Shown: positions 38,944-47,217 of the stretch, piece after piece
Layout of the letters: each line of letters opens with the position of its first letter
How positions within the stretch are numbered: the first letter of the stretch is position 1
Source of the DNA: Cognatishimia sp. F0-27
GTDB lineage: Bacteria; Pseudomonadota; Alphaproteobacteria; Rhodobacterales; Rhodobacteraceae
DNA length: 64,000 nt
Assembly (NCBI RefSeq): GCF_020667845.1
Contig: NZ_JAFMPQ010000010.1
Span: 1-64,000 of the forward strand
Direction: 5' to 3'
Made by a program: the position numbers and the translations under genes
Notes under the pieces: model-generated
Databases searched by the model: none
What the model saw: only the letters and a program-made list of their open reading frames with translations
Told to the model about the DNA's origin: nothing

Positions 38944-40125
38944 ATGTTTGACGTCTTTGTTGTCGGAGGCGGCCCGTCCGGGGCCACCGCAGCCATTGAC
39001 CTCGCCCGTTCGGGGCACAGCGTGGCAATGCTCGACCGCGAGGGCCGGATCAAGCCATGCGGCGGTGCAATTCCTCCCCGCCTGATCCAGGATTTCGACA
39101 TCCCCGACGAACAGCTCATCGCCAAGGTCAAGACCGCGCGCATGATCTCGCCCACCGGCCGCCGCGTCGATATCCCGATCGAGAACGGCTATGTGGGCAT
39201 GGTCGACCGCAAGGATTTTGACCCCTTCCTGCGGGACCGCGCGGAGCAGGCCGGCGCCACGCGCCTCACCGGCACCTTCCTGCGCATCGAGCGCGCGGGC
39301 AAGCGCCGCTGGGTGGTCTACCGTGACAAGGAAAGCGGCGAAGAATGCCGCGTCGAAACCCGCCTCGTCATCGGCGCAGACGGCGCAAAATCCCGGGTTG
39401 CCGCACAGGAAATCCCCGGTGGCACCAAGACGCCGCTGGTCTTTGCCTATCACGAGATCATCGCCGCCCCGACCGTCGCCAACGACCTCTATGACCCCGA
39501 GCGCTGCGACGTGATCTACGATGGCGCAATCTCGCCGGACTTCTACGGCTGGGTTTTCCCGCATGGCAAATCCGCTTCTGTCGGCATGGGCACCTATGTC
39601 TCTGACGTCAATCTCAAGGAAGCCACCGCCGCGCTGCGCGCCGCCTCCGGGCTGGCCGATTGTGAAACCCTGCGCCGCGAGGGCGCGCCGATCCCGCTCA
39701 AGCCGCTGCGCTTCTGGGACAATGCGCGCGATGTGGTGCTTGCGGGTGATGCGGCCGGTGTGGTCGCCCCGTCCTCGGGCGAAGGGATCTACTACGCCAT
39801 GGTTGGCGGTCAATGCGCCGCCGCGGCGGCCAGCGCCTGCCTTGCCTCCGGCCGGATCACCGATCTTGCCCTGGCCCGCCGGCTCTTCATGAAAGAGCAC
39901 AAGCAGGTCTTCAAGGTGCTCGGCGCGATGCAGAATGCCTATTACAAATCCGACATGCGCCGCGAGCGGTTCGTATCGCTCTGCCACGATATCGACGTGC
40001 AGCGCTTGACCTTCGAGGCCTACATGAACAAGAAACTTGTCAAGGCGCGCCCTCTGGCGCATCTCAAGATCGGGTTCAAGAACCTCCGCCACCTGACCGG
40101 CCTCGTCCGGGAGACGCATATATGA
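38944..40125 (+). CDS. bchP: Geranylgeranyl reductase
   Basis: BchP reduces the geranylgeranyl tail of bacteriochlorophyll to phytyl in three NAD(P)H-dependent steps. The 393-residue flavoprotein begins MFDVFVVGGGPSGATAAIDLA with the FAD dinucleotide motif at 8-17. CGGAIPPRL follows at the usual place, and the second flavin motif is VVLAGDAAGVVAPSSGEGIYYAM. It is translationally coupled to idi (ATGA at 40122-40125), which makes sense because both enzymes serve the isoprenoid tail. Confidence 0.96.
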   Translation: MFDVFVVGGGPSGATAAIDLARSGHSVAMLDREGRIKPCGGAIPPRLIQDFDIPDEQLIAKVKTARMISPTGRRVDIPIENGYVGMVDRKDFDPFLRDRAEQAGATRLTGTFLRIERAGKRRWVVYRDKESGEECRVETRLVIGADGAKSRVAAQEIPGGTKTPLVFAYHEIIAAPTVANDLYDPERCDVIYDGAISPDFYGWVFPHGKSASVGMGTYVSDVNLKEATAALRAASGLADCETLRREGAPIPLKPLRFWDNARDVVLAGDAAGVVAPSSGEGIYYAMVGGQCAAAAASACLASGRITDLALARRLFMKEHKQVFKVLGAMQNAYYKSDMRRERFVSLCHDIDVQRLTFEAYMNKKLVKARPLAHLKIGFKNLRHLTGLVRETHI

Positions 40126-40670
40126 CGAACCAGTTCCCGGGACAGATCCCGGCATGGATAGACGGCACCCTGACACCTGTCGACAAGCTCGATGCGCATA
40201 AACGCGGGCTGAGACACAAGGCGGTTTCGGTGTTTGTGACGCGGGGCGAGGATGTGCTGATCCAGCGCCGCGCGCTTGGCAAATACCACACGCCGGGTCT
40301 CTGGGCGAACACCTGCTGCACGCATCCCGACTGGAATGAGACCAGCCTCGACTGCGCCAATCGCCGTCTGAAAGAAGAGCTCGGCATCACCGGACTCACA
40401 CCGGAGTATCGCGACCGCGTGGAATACCGCGCCGATGTCGGCGGCGGTCTGATCGAACACGAGGTGGTCGATATCTTTCTCGCCGAGGCGGGTCCCGCCA
40501 TGCCGCTTGCGCCCAATCCCGACGAGGTCATGGACACGGACTGGCTGGCCTACCCGGCACTGATGGACCGGGTCCGCGCCAAACCGGCCGATTTCACACC
40601 TTGGCTGCGGATCTATCTCGATACCTATGCCGAGCGGATCTTCGGAGACCGGTTCGTCGCCGCACAGTAA
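40122..40670 (+). CDS. idi: Isopentenyl-diphosphate delta-isomerase (type I)
   Basis: Idi interconverts isopentenyl and dimethylallyl diphosphate, feeding GGPP synthesis by CrtE. The 182-residue Nudix-fold protein shows the catalytic cysteine region ANTCCTHPDWNE (C65/C66) and the Nudix-type helix CANRRLKEELG; the catalytic glutamate lies in IEHEVVDIFLAE. The ATG overlaps the bchP stop. The last four codons and the stop are the first part of a tandem hairpin array (40659-40828), so the C-terminus VAAQ is encoded by the repeat. Confidence 0.94.
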   Translation: MTNQFPGQIPAWIDGTLTPVDKLDAHKRGLRHKAVSVFVTRGEDVLIQRRALGKYHTPGLWANTCCTHPDWNETSLDCANRRLKEELGITGLTPEYRDRVEYRADVGGGLIEHEVVDIFLAEAGPAMPLAPNPDEVMDTDWLAYPALMDRVRAKPADFTPWLRIYLDTYAERIFGDRFVAAQ

Positions 40671-40828
40671 TGCGGCGCACAACCAAGCCGCACAGTAATG
40701 CGGCGCACAACCAAGCCGCACAGTAATGCGGCGCACAACCAAGCCGCACAGTCATGCGGCGCATGAACCAGGCCGCACAGTCATGCGGCGCATAAACCAA
40801 GCCGCATAGTCATCCGGCGCACATGTCC
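40659..40828 (+). repeat. Six tandem 28-29 bp hairpin units at the idi stop codon
   Basis: Units start at 40659, 40687, 40715, 40743, 40772 and 40801. Each begins with a perfect stem GCCGCA-CAGTAA-TGCGGC (loop CAGTCA in copies 4 and 5), then a GCACAACCAA-like spacer; copy 6 is degenerate. The first three are identical over 28 bp, copies 4 and 5 are 29 bp. The idi stop codon TAA is in the loop of unit 1. Confidence 0.92.
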
Positions 40829-41083
40829 AGGTCGGCGCAGGATCGCGGTGCAACCCGGTGTCTGCCCGGCAATGCGGCCCACGCCACAATCCGGACAATA
40901 ACACCCCGCGCGGCCCCGCTAATCAATCCCCACGCGCCCGCCCCCATCCAGCGGATCTCCGTGCCGCAAAGTCCCCAGAGCATCCACTATCCACGCAATC
41001 GAAGGGCGCGCCATCCACCGGGCGCGCCCCTGTTTCTTCTGTCCAAAAATACTCCGGGGGTCTGGGGGCAGCGCCCCCAGCGC
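40829..41083. other. Remaining gap between idi and dxs
   Basis: After the tandem hairpins no gene is visible. An inverted phrase, GGGCGCGCC at about 41004-41012 and GGGCGCGCCC at about 41020-41029, directly precedes repeat copy F, which itself ends 3 bp before the dxs stop codon. Confidence 0.5.
41030..41080 (+). repeat. Dispersed hairpin repeat, copy F
   Basis: Located immediately beyond the dxs stop, opposite in sense to dxs. The head is CTGTTTCTTCTGTCC then AAATACTCCGGGGG; the tail hairpin is CTGGGGGC-AGC-GCCCCCAG. It could act as a dxs 3'-end hairpin, but on that strand the nearest T-run is well beyond the stem. Confidence 0.88.
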
Positions 41084-43009
41084 TCAGCCCTTGCGCGGCA
41101 GGCTCACCACCTTGGCATCCACCCCAAGCACACGGCGCACCTCGGCGGCAATATCCACACGGGTCAGCCCCGCATCCGCATACATGTCATCCGGGCTTGC
41201 CTGCTCGATAAACCGATCCGGCAGCGTCATGGTCCGGATCGCCAGACCCCGGTCAAACGCCCCTTCGGCGGCCAGCGCATGCAACACCATCGCGCCAAAG
41301 CCGCCCTGAGCGCCCTGCTCCACGGTGATCAGCGCCCGGTGATTGCGCGCAAGCTGGCGGATCAGATCCATGTCCAGCGGCTTGGCAAAACGCGCATCCG
41401 CCACGGTGCAGGATATCCCGTCACCCGCCAGCGCCGCCGCTGCGGCCTCGACCTCCGGCAAATGCGCCCCGAAGGACAACAGCGCCACGTCGGAGCCTTC
41501 GCTCACCACGCGCCCCTTGCCAATCTGCAGGACCTCTCCGCGCTCGGGCAGCACAACGCCGGTGCCCGATCCGCGCGGATAGCGGAAGGCAATCGGCCCG
41601 CCATCATGCGCCGCAGCGGTGGCCACCATATGCACAAGCTCCGCCTCGTCACCCGCCGCCATCACCGTCATGCCCGGCAAGTTCGCGAGGTACGCCACGT
41701 CAAAGGCGCCCGCATGGGTCGCGCCATCCGCGCCCACAAGCCCCGCCCGGTCGATGGCAAAGCGCACCGGCAATCCCTGCAGGGCCACGTCATGCACAAT
41801 CTGGTCATACCCGCGCTGCAGGAAGGTCGAATAGATCGCACAGAACGGCTTCAACCCCGACGCGGCCAGCGCCGCCGCAAAGGTCACGCCATGCTGCTCG
41901 GCGATCCCGACGTCGAACACGCGCGCGGGGAACCGCTCCGCCATGATGTTCACACCGGTGCCCGACGGCATCGCCGCCGTCACCGCCACCACGTTAGGAT
42001 CGCGGGCCGCCTCGTCGGTGAGCGCCTGCCCGAAAACAGAGGTATAGGACGGCGCGTTGGGCTTCGATTTCGCCTGTTGCCCCGTCACGGGGTCGAATTT
42101 CGCGACACCATGCCCGCGATCCGCGGACCCTTCGGCAGCGGCAAACCCCTTGCCCTTGGTGGTGCAGACATGGATCAGGACAGGCCCCGTCGCCCGCGCC
42201 CGCGCCGCGCGCAGAACCGGCAAAAGCTGGCTCATATCATGCCCGTCAATCGGCCCCACATACTCGAAGCCGAGATTCTCAAAGATCGTGCCGGAGCCCT
42301 GTACCGCGCCGGTGACCATCTGCCGGGCGCGCTTGGCATGCTCCCGCATCGGCGTCGGTAACGCGTTCTCGAACCCTTCGGCCATGGATTTCATCTTGGC
42401 CAACGGCTCATTGGCATACATCGCCGACAGGTAGGACGACATCGCCCCCACCGGCGGAGCGATGCTCATCTCGTTGTCATTCAGAATCACAAAGAGCCGC
42501 CGCCCCTCGTGGCCTGCGTTGTTCATCGCCTCATAGGCCATGCCCGCGCTGATCGAGCCGTCGCCGATCACCGCAATCGCATCGCCGGTGGGCTTTCCCA
42601 TGTCGCGCCCGACCGCAAAACCAAGCGCGGCGGAAATCGAGGTGGAGGAATGCGCGGCACCGAACGGATCGTATTCGCTTTCCGAACGCTTGGTGAAACC
42701 CGACAACCCGTCCTTCTGGCGCAGCGTGCGAATCCGGTCGCGCCGCCCGGTCAGGATCTTGTGCGGGTAACACTGGTGGCCCACATCCCAGATCAGCTTG
42801 TCGGCGGGCGTGTTGAACACTGCGTGGATCGCAACCGCTAGCTCCACCACACCCAAGGAGGAACCAAGATGCCCCCCGGTTTCCGAAACCGCGGAAATCA
42901 CCTCGGATCGCAGCTCACCGGCAAGGGTGGCAAGGGTGGCGTCATCAAGCTGGCGCAGATCGGCAGGGCCGGCCACGCGATCGAGAGTGGGGGTGTGGGG
43001 GCGTGTCAT
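41084..43009 (-). CDS. dxs: 1-deoxy-D-xylulose-5-phosphate synthase
   Basis: Dxs condenses pyruvate and glyceraldehyde 3-phosphate, the entry step of the MEP isoprenoid pathway, supplying carotenoids and the bacteriochlorophyll tail. The 641-residue protein has the substrate-binding [11 protein letters not shown], the thiamine-diphosphate motif [18 protein letters not shown], and the transketolase-type C-terminal domain ([22 protein letters not shown]). AGAGGA precedes the ATG. It lies downstream of pufC in the same direction but after a 402-bp gap with its own inverted repeats, and is convergent with idi. A dxs at this place is also found in the Rhodobacter sphaeroides cluster. Confidence 0.96.
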   Translation of the reverse strand: MTRPHTPTLDRVAGPADLRQLDDATLATLAGELRSEVISAVSETGGHLGSSLGVVELAVAIHAVFNTPADKLIWDVGHQCYPHKILTGRRDRIRTLRQKDGLSGFTKRSESEYDPFGAAHSSTSISAALGFAVGRDMGKPTGDAIAVIGDGSISAGMAYEAMNNAGHEGRRLFVILNDNEMSIAPPVGAMSSYLSAMYANEPLAKMKSMAEGFENALPTPMREHAKRARQMVTGAVQGSGTIFENLGFEYVGPIDGHDMSQLLPVLRAARARATGPVLIHVCTTKGKGFAAAEGSADRGHGVAKFDPVTGQQAKSKPNAPSYTSVFGQALTDEAARDPNVVAVTAAMPSGTGVNIMAERFPARVFDVGIAEQHGVTFAAALAASGLKPFCAIYSTFLQRGYDQIVHDVALQGLPVRFAIDRAGLVGADGATHAGAFDVAYLANLPGMTVMAAGDEAELVHMVATAAAHDGGPIAFRYPRGSGTGVVLPERGEVLQIGKGRVVSEGSDVALLSFGAHLPEVEAAAAALAGDGISCTVADARFAKPLDMDLIRQLARNHRALITVEQGAQGGFGAMVLHALAAEGAFDRGLAIRTMTLPDRFIEQASPDDMYADAGLTRVDIAAEVRRVLGVDAKVVSLPRKG

Positions 43010-43411
43010 GGGTCAGATCCTCTGGTGTGAGCGCGGGGACGCGAGAGAGGGAATGGAAAGAAGGCGTCACGACCACACGGGGGGTGCCGATGGCCGTGAC
43101 GCCAGTTTCCTGTAGCCAACAGGAAGGGAACCGGGGTGTTGAGGCCCCGATATCTGGTTGCCCGTTGGGAAAGACTTGCAACCAGATCCGGCTGACGCGG
43201 CGATGCACAAGGATGCGCGCCACCTGCGCCTTAGTCTTCTCCGGGTCGTGCCGGATTGCGCCGGAACGAACGGAACAGGCATGCGCGGGTCTTTCCGCCG
43301 CGCGGCCCGGTCCCCGGAATGCCGGCACCCGTCAAACCGGGCGCCTGCGGGGTGATCCGGCCAGGGGCAAAAGCGCGCCCCCGCCCGGATCTGTCTCATC
43401 GAGCCGGGCCG
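43010..43411 (-). promoter_or_regulatory. 402-bp gap between pufC and dxs with two perfect inverted repeats
   Basis: No credible gene is seen. Two perfect inverted repeats stand out: TTCCTGT-AGCCA-ACAGGAA (43107-43125) and ATCTGGTTGC with GCAACCAGAT around a 16-base loop (43152-43187). Both lie upstream of dxs on its strand and could be hairpins in the dxs leader, operators, or 3' structures of the puf transcript. No TGT-N12-ACA PpsR box was seen here. Confidence 0.5.
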
Positions 43412-44542
43412 TTACTGGTCGGCGGCGGCTTCGTAAACCGGCGGTTCGGAGGAGGCGAGCTCGGGCCAATCCGCGATCATGTTGGTGCCCTGAAGCGGCT
43501 GCTGGTAACCCTTGTGACAGGTCTTGCAGGCGGCCTTCGGCGCGTCGGCAAAGACCGGACCAAGACGCTCGGGCGGATACTCGCCCTCCAGCGGCACAAG
43601 CCAGGTGTTGTTGATGTCCTGAACCATCCCGATACCGAGCTGTTCGGTGGCCCATTGCGGCGTCACCTGCTCGAAATCGTAAAAGGCGCGGGAATTGTGG
43701 CAGAAGTTGCAATTCACCCCGAGCGAGTTGGACACGTAGTTCATCAGCGAGAACGTCCGTTCCGTATCCTGCCAGGTCGCGACACCGGGCTCGTCCGGGT
43801 ATTCGGCCACATGGCTTTCGAGGTTGTGCACGCCGATCCGCTCGTAGTTGAGCAGGTAGGCCTCCAGCGCATTGGATGGCAGCGAGGTGAACTGCGACTG
43901 CACGGTCACGCGGTTCTGCACCGCCGCCCAGCCTTCGGCCGCCTCATTGACCGCACCAAGACGGAACCAGATGTCGCTCGGCACGTTCTGGCCACGGTGA
44001 CAGGTGTAGCAGTTGACGCCCACCTCTCCGTTGGCATTCACATGCCCGTCCCAGCCCTCGTTGATGGCCTGGGTCATCTGGATCATGTTGCGCGCGATGA
44101 CCTTGGTATAAAGGTCGTCATTGCCGTATTCTTCCAGATCGACATCGCCGTGGCAGTAGGCGCAGCCCTGTTCCGGAGCAACCCAGTTGGTGATGGCATT
44201 CATCACGCGGTTGAAGTTGTCCTCGGTCAGATCGCCAAGCACCTGCACGTTGTCATAGATGTCGCGGGCCAGCGGCTCACCGCCTTCGGGGACATACACG
44301 GCCTCGGTGTAGTATTCCGCGATCGACGGGTCAGGCGTGAGCCTGTCGCTGTCGAACTCCGGCACCGACATGCCGGTGCCGCGCGGGCCTGTCTGCATGG
44401 AGGTGGTGGCGAAGGGCTGACCGATGACGACAAGCCATGCCGCCACGATCACCGCCGTTCCGAGAACGCCGACAAGAACCGCCGGACCGTAGATGTCTAC
44501 CGGCTTGTTGGTGTTCCATTCATTGAACCACTTGGGAAGCAT
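43412..44542 (-). CDS. pufC: Reaction-centre tetrahaem cytochrome c subunit
   Basis: PufC is the periplasmic subunit that re-reduces the special pair after receiving electrons from cytochrome c2. The 376-residue protein carries four haem sites: CAYCH (127-131), CYTCH (178-182), CNFCH (278-282) and CKTCH (339-343). The N-terminus has one hydrophobic helix (about 17-40) and no cysteine before residue 127, so it is held by an uncleaved membrane anchor rather than a lipobox. It follows pufM by 3 bp. No pufX is present between pufM and pufC. Confidence 0.96.
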   Translation of the reverse strand: MLPKWFNEWNTNKPVDIYGPAVLVGVLGTAVIVAAWLVVIGQPFATTSMQTGPRGTGMSVPEFDSDRLTPDPSIAEYYTEAVYVPEGGEPLARDIYDNVQVLGDLTEDNFNRVMNAITNWVAPEQGCAYCHGDVDLEEYGNDDLYTKVIARNMIQMTQAINEGWDGHVNANGEVGVNCYTCHRGQNVPSDIWFRLGAVNEAAEGWAAVQNRVTVQSQFTSLPSNALEAYLLNYERIGVHNLESHVAEYPDEPGVATWQDTERTFSLMNYVSNSLGVNCNFCHNSRAFYDFEQVTPQWATEQLGIGMVQDINNTWLVPLEGEYPPERLGPVFADAPKAACKTCHKGYQQPLQGTNMIADWPELASSEPPVYEAAADQ

Positions 44543-44545
44543 CGA

Positions 44546-45538
44546 TCACTCCTCCTTGCCGATAAAGGCGTCATAGGTGCCGTATGCCTCGTAGCCGTAG
44601 CTGCCGTCATACATCGGAGCGAAGTGATGCTCCTGGGCCCAGATGAACCAGTTGTCCACGACCGTGCCGGTGAGCAGGATGCCGATGCCGCCCGTGATCG
44701 GGGTGAGCACCGCAAACCACCACGCCCAGCGGTGAATGCCTTCCATCGTGGCGTTGAAGCCCATGGTCCAGCGCCAGAACAGGGCCGCGCGTTCCGTGGC
44801 CGTGCCGCGGTCGACGATCTGTTCAAGCTCCCGGTCGCCGCCGTAGCGGGTCACCGCAAGGATCGTCGCGCCGTGCATCGCGAAGAGCAGCACAGAGCCA
44901 TAAAGGAAGACGATCGAAAGCGCGTGGAACGGGTTGTAGTAGAGGTTGCCGTAGCGGATCGAGAACGCCGTGGTCCAGTCAAGGTGCGGGAAGATCCCGT
45001 AGGGCACCGCTTCGGACCACGATCCCATCAGGATCGGCCGGAACAGGCCAAGCACCAGCATCAACCAGATCGCCGACGCAAAAGCCCAGAAGATGTGTTT
45101 GCCCATCTTGTGTTCTTCCGCGAGGATCCACGTTCGCGCCAGCCAGCTCATCACCGACACGAGCAGGAAGAAGCTCGCGATGATATACCAGCCCCCGTCC
45201 TGAAGCGGCGGGATCTTGAGCCCGTATTCCGGGCTTGGCGGCTCCAGCGCCAGCCAGAAGAGCTGCCGCAGGAATTCCGGGATCGACCAGCCGACCTGCG
45301 CCAGCATGTTGAGCCCGATGATGTTGAGGGCAAGGATGCCCGTAGCGATCGACACCATGCCGGTCCAGCCAAGATAGACCGGGCCAAGCTGGGCGTTTCC
45401 GAGCCACCCGATGAGGGTGGAGAACCGTGCCCATGTGCCGCGCTCTTCTTTCGCGGTGGGTGTGTCCATGCCCCATTCCGGTTGGCCCTGGACCTGCACC
45501 TGCGTGAAGATGTTTTGATATTCGGGTAAACTAGCCAT
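44546..45538 (-). CDS. pufM: Reaction-centre M subunit
   Basis: PufM is one of the two pigment-binding core subunits of the type II reaction centre. The 330-residue protein begins [18 protein letters not shown] and has five membrane helices. Visible pigment and iron ligand regions include the [24 protein letters not shown] helix with its histidines and the [17 protein letters not shown] helix. Length and sequence are typical for Rhodobacteraceae. It starts 3 bp after the pufL stop. Confidence 0.98.
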   Translation of the reverse strand: MASLPEYQNIFTQVQVQGQPEWGMDTPTAKEERGTWARFSTLIGWLGNAQLGPVYLGWTGMVSIATGILALNIIGLNMLAQVGWSIPEFLRQLFWLALEPPSPEYGLKIPPLQDGGWYIIASFFLLVSVMSWLARTWILAEEHKMGKHIFWAFASAIWLMLVLGLFRPILMGSWSEAVPYGIFPHLDWTTAFSIRYGNLYYNPFHALSIVFLYGSVLLFAMHGATILAVTRYGGDRELEQIVDRGTATERAALFWRWTMGFNATMEGIHRWAWWFAVLTPITGGIGILLTGTVVDNWFIWAQEHHFAPMYDGSYGYEAYGTYDAFIGKEE

Positions 45539-45541
45539 GTT

Positions 45542-46384
45542 TTACAGCCCCACGTTGGCGCCCCAGATGGGCAGTTCGAGCCACCAGTTCCACCATTCGG
45601 GCCAGCCTTTGGTCCAGACGGGGCCGGAGATGATGATACAGATCGCGCTCCAGAAACCGGCATTCAGCGCCAGCAGGAGACCAACACGGTGAATGCCGAG
45701 CGTCCCGACCGAGTAGCCGATGAAATCCCGGAAGAACGTGTCTTCGTGATCGGGGGTCTTCATCTCTTCGCCTTCGATGCCGGGATTGGCCGCCGACAGG
45801 ATCAGACCGCCATGCAACGCCAGCGCCAGGGTGGTGGTGAAGAAGAACGTCACCGCCAGCATATGGGCCGGGTTGTAATGGAAGTGCAGATAGGCATAGC
45901 CGGTGTTGCTCACCCAATCGAGGTGGCTGAAGATCCCGTATGGGAAGCCATGCCCCCATGCGCCCATCAGAAGCGGGCGGAACACCACCAGCGTCACATA
46001 GGCAAAGATCGCCACCGAAAAGGCGAAAGGCACGTGATAGCCGATGCCGAGCTTGCGGCAGATCTCGACTTCACGCAGAGCCCAGCTGCCAAACGCGCCG
46101 ACCGCACAGATCGTGATGATCTGCCACAGCCCGCCCTCCATGAGCGGTGCCATGCCAAGACCGTATGACAGGTCCGGCGGTGCGATATTGATAAGCCAGG
46201 GATTGAAGGTGCCTTGCTGCGACGCGCCCCACAGTATGAGTATCGTGCCGAGCAGAGCGAAAAAGGCGGTCGTGACCCCGAAGAAGCCCACATAGAATGG
46301 ACCCACCCAGAAGTCGAACAGATCGCCGCCGATCAGCGTCCCTCCGCGGACGCGATACTTTTTCTCGAAGCTGAGCAGCGCCAT
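45542..46384 (-). CDS. pufL: Reaction-centre L subunit
   Basis: PufL pairs with PufM to bind the special pair, accessory pigments, quinones and iron. I choose the ATG at 46384, giving 280 residues starting [20 protein letters not shown], as in Rhodobacter; GGAG lies about 10 bases upstream. Five membrane helices are visible, with histidines in [14 protein letters not shown] and [14 protein letters not shown]. It is separated from pufA by a 171-bp hairpin-rich gap that should set the ratio of LH1 to reaction-centre mRNA. Confidence 0.98.
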   Translation of the reverse strand: MALLSFEKKYRVRGGTLIGGDLFDFWVGPFYVGFFGVTTAFFALLGTILILWGASQQGTFNPWLINIAPPDLSYGLGMAPLMEGGLWQIITICAVGAFGSWALREVEICRKLGIGYHVPFAFSVAIFAYVTLVVFRPLLMGAWGHGFPYGIFSHLDWVSNTGYAYLHFHYNPAHMLAVTFFFTTTLALALHGGLILSAANPGIEGEEMKTPDHEDTFFRDFIGYSVGTLGIHRVGLLLALNAGFWSAICIIISGPVWTKGWPEWWNWWLELPIWGANVGL

Positions 46385-46446
46385 CTTCATTTCTCCGCAG
46401 TGTGGCGGTGTCCCTCGCAAGACGACCGACAGTGGATTGTTGTTAC

Positions 46447-46544
46447 GCCGTGGGCGACGCGCAAAACCCCGCCCACGGCAGACACCGAAAGGTGTTTGCC
46501 TGAGACGCTCCTCCCGGGAGCATCACGAGAGCCCGAAGGCTCTC
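46447..46544 (-). promoter_or_regulatory. pufA-pufL intercistronic mRNA-stabilising hairpins
   Basis: Four stems lie in the gap: GAGAGCC-4-GGCTCTC (46527-46544), GCTCC-5-GGAGC (46507-46521), ACACC-4-GGTGT (46482-46495) and GCCGTGGGC...GCCCACGGC (46447-46479). On the mRNA, the first has a stable TTCG tetraloop. In Rhodobacter such hairpins protect the pufBA segment from 3' decay, giving excess LH1 over reaction-centre mRNA. Confidence 0.75.
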
Positions 46545-46555
46545 AAGTCAGGTGA

Positions 46556-46711
46556 TCACATGCCTGCCTGAGCAGCTGTTTCGAACCAGTTGATGCCGTT
46601 GGACAGCACCACGAGATGGATCATTGCAGCCAGCAGGAAGAGGAAAACGCCCTGTGCCACGAAAACGCGGCGCGGGTCGAAAACCATCCAGATCTTGTAG
46701 AATTTTGCCAT
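46556..46711 (-). CDS. pufA: LH1 antenna alpha polypeptide
   Basis: The 51-residue protein begins [17 protein letters not shown] and has a single membrane helix with the bacteriochlorophyll-binding histidine at residue 32 ([10 protein letters not shown]). It pairs with PufB to form the LH1 ring around the reaction centre. The gene lies 14 bp after pufB, with GGGAG upstream of its ATG. Together with PufB this is the only antenna pair in the window. Confidence 0.97.
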   Translation of the reverse strand: MAKFYKIWMVFDPRRVFVAQGVFLFLLAAMIHLVVLSNGINWFETAAQAGM

Positions 46712-46725
46712 TCTTCAGTTCTCCC

Positions 46726-46875
46726 TCAGAACCACGGGCGCCAGATGAAGGTCGCCAAGTGTGCGACCACAGCAACCGCCGAGAACAGCCAAAGGCCGCT
46801 CATATAGACGGAGTGCAGCTCTTGCGCCTGCTCGTCGGTGAGACCTGTGAAGGACAGGTCGGAATTATCAGCCAT
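46726..46875 (-). CDS. pufB: LH1 antenna beta polypeptide
   Basis: The 49-residue protein begins [21 protein letters not shown], a typical soluble start, and has one membrane helix with the bacteriochlorophyll-binding histidine at 39 ([13 protein letters not shown]), ending WRPWF. GGAGG precedes the ATG. It is the first antenna gene of the puf operon after pufQ. Confidence 0.97.
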   Translation of the reverse strand: MADNSDLSFTGLTDEQAQELHSVYMSGLWLFSAVAVVAHLATFIWRPWF

Positions 46876-46901
46876 ATTATTCCTCCGGAACGATTTGACT
46901 G

Positions 46902-46947
46902 CCGCCGCACACCCTGCGGCGGGGGCGCCCGTGGATCATCCACGGGC
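46902..46947 (-). promoter_or_regulatory. Two strong hairpins between pufQ and pufB
   Basis: CCGCCGCA-5-TGCGGCGG (46902-46922) and the palindrome GCCCGTGGAT...ATCCACGGGC (46927-46947) lie 27 to 70 bases before the pufB start. They may be processing or stabilising structures separating pufQ from pufBA on the mRNA. Confidence 0.65.
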
Positions 46948-46997
46948 AAACTGTCCGCCCCATGCAGGCGCGGTCAGACTCTTCTCCCTGCCCTCGC

Positions 46998-47216
46998 TCA
47001 GGCAGAGAAGATCAGAGGGGTGATCCGGTCCGCTTCGGCCCACGCGCGGGCAAGCGGCCCGTGCAGCATGAGCGTCTGCTTCTGGAACACCTCCAGCACC
47101 CAGCCCACCATCGCGAAGGGGATCGCGAGCAGGAAGATGATGCTGAAATAAAAGGTAAACTCGGCGCCGCGTTTGGTCGTGTGGCGACGCGGTTCCTGGG
47201 AAGTGAAATCGGCCAT
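46998..47216 (-). CDS. pufQ: PufQ, regulator of bacteriochlorophyll synthesis and puf assembly
   Basis: PufQ is a small membrane protein needed for normal bacteriochlorophyll formation in Rhodobacter. The ATG at 47216 gives 72 residues starting MADFTSQEPRRHTTKRGAEFTFYFSIIF, with one membrane helix (about 18-42). Its Shine-Dalgarno sequence GGAGG lies in the last codons of bchZ, whose stop is one base upstream, so translation is coupled to bchZ and the gene is part of the crtEF-bchCXYZ-puf superoperon. Confidence 0.93.
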   Translation of the reverse strand: MADFTSQEPRRHTTKRGAEFTFYFSIIFLLAIPFAMVGWVLEVFQKQTLMLHGPLARAWAEADRITPLIFSA

Positions 47217-47217
47217 T

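Noticed and set aside
40659-40828. CRISPR array
   Set aside because: Units are contiguous 28-29 bp repeats with no unique spacers of regular length, and no cas gene is nearby.
41030-41080. Canonical rho-independent terminator for dxs
   Set aside because: The hairpin directly follows dxs, but the T-run on that strand is separated from the stem by about 12 bases, and the same element occurs in places unrelated to gene ends.
42945-43328. Possible protein gene in the pufC-dxs gap (127 codons, minus strand)
   Set aside because: It overlaps the dxs start out of frame, has no recognisable domain or ribosome-binding site, and the region is better explained by inverted repeats in a leader.
43412-44546. 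A pufX gene between pufM and pufC
   Set aside because: Only 3 bp separate pufM and pufC, so there is no room for pufX.
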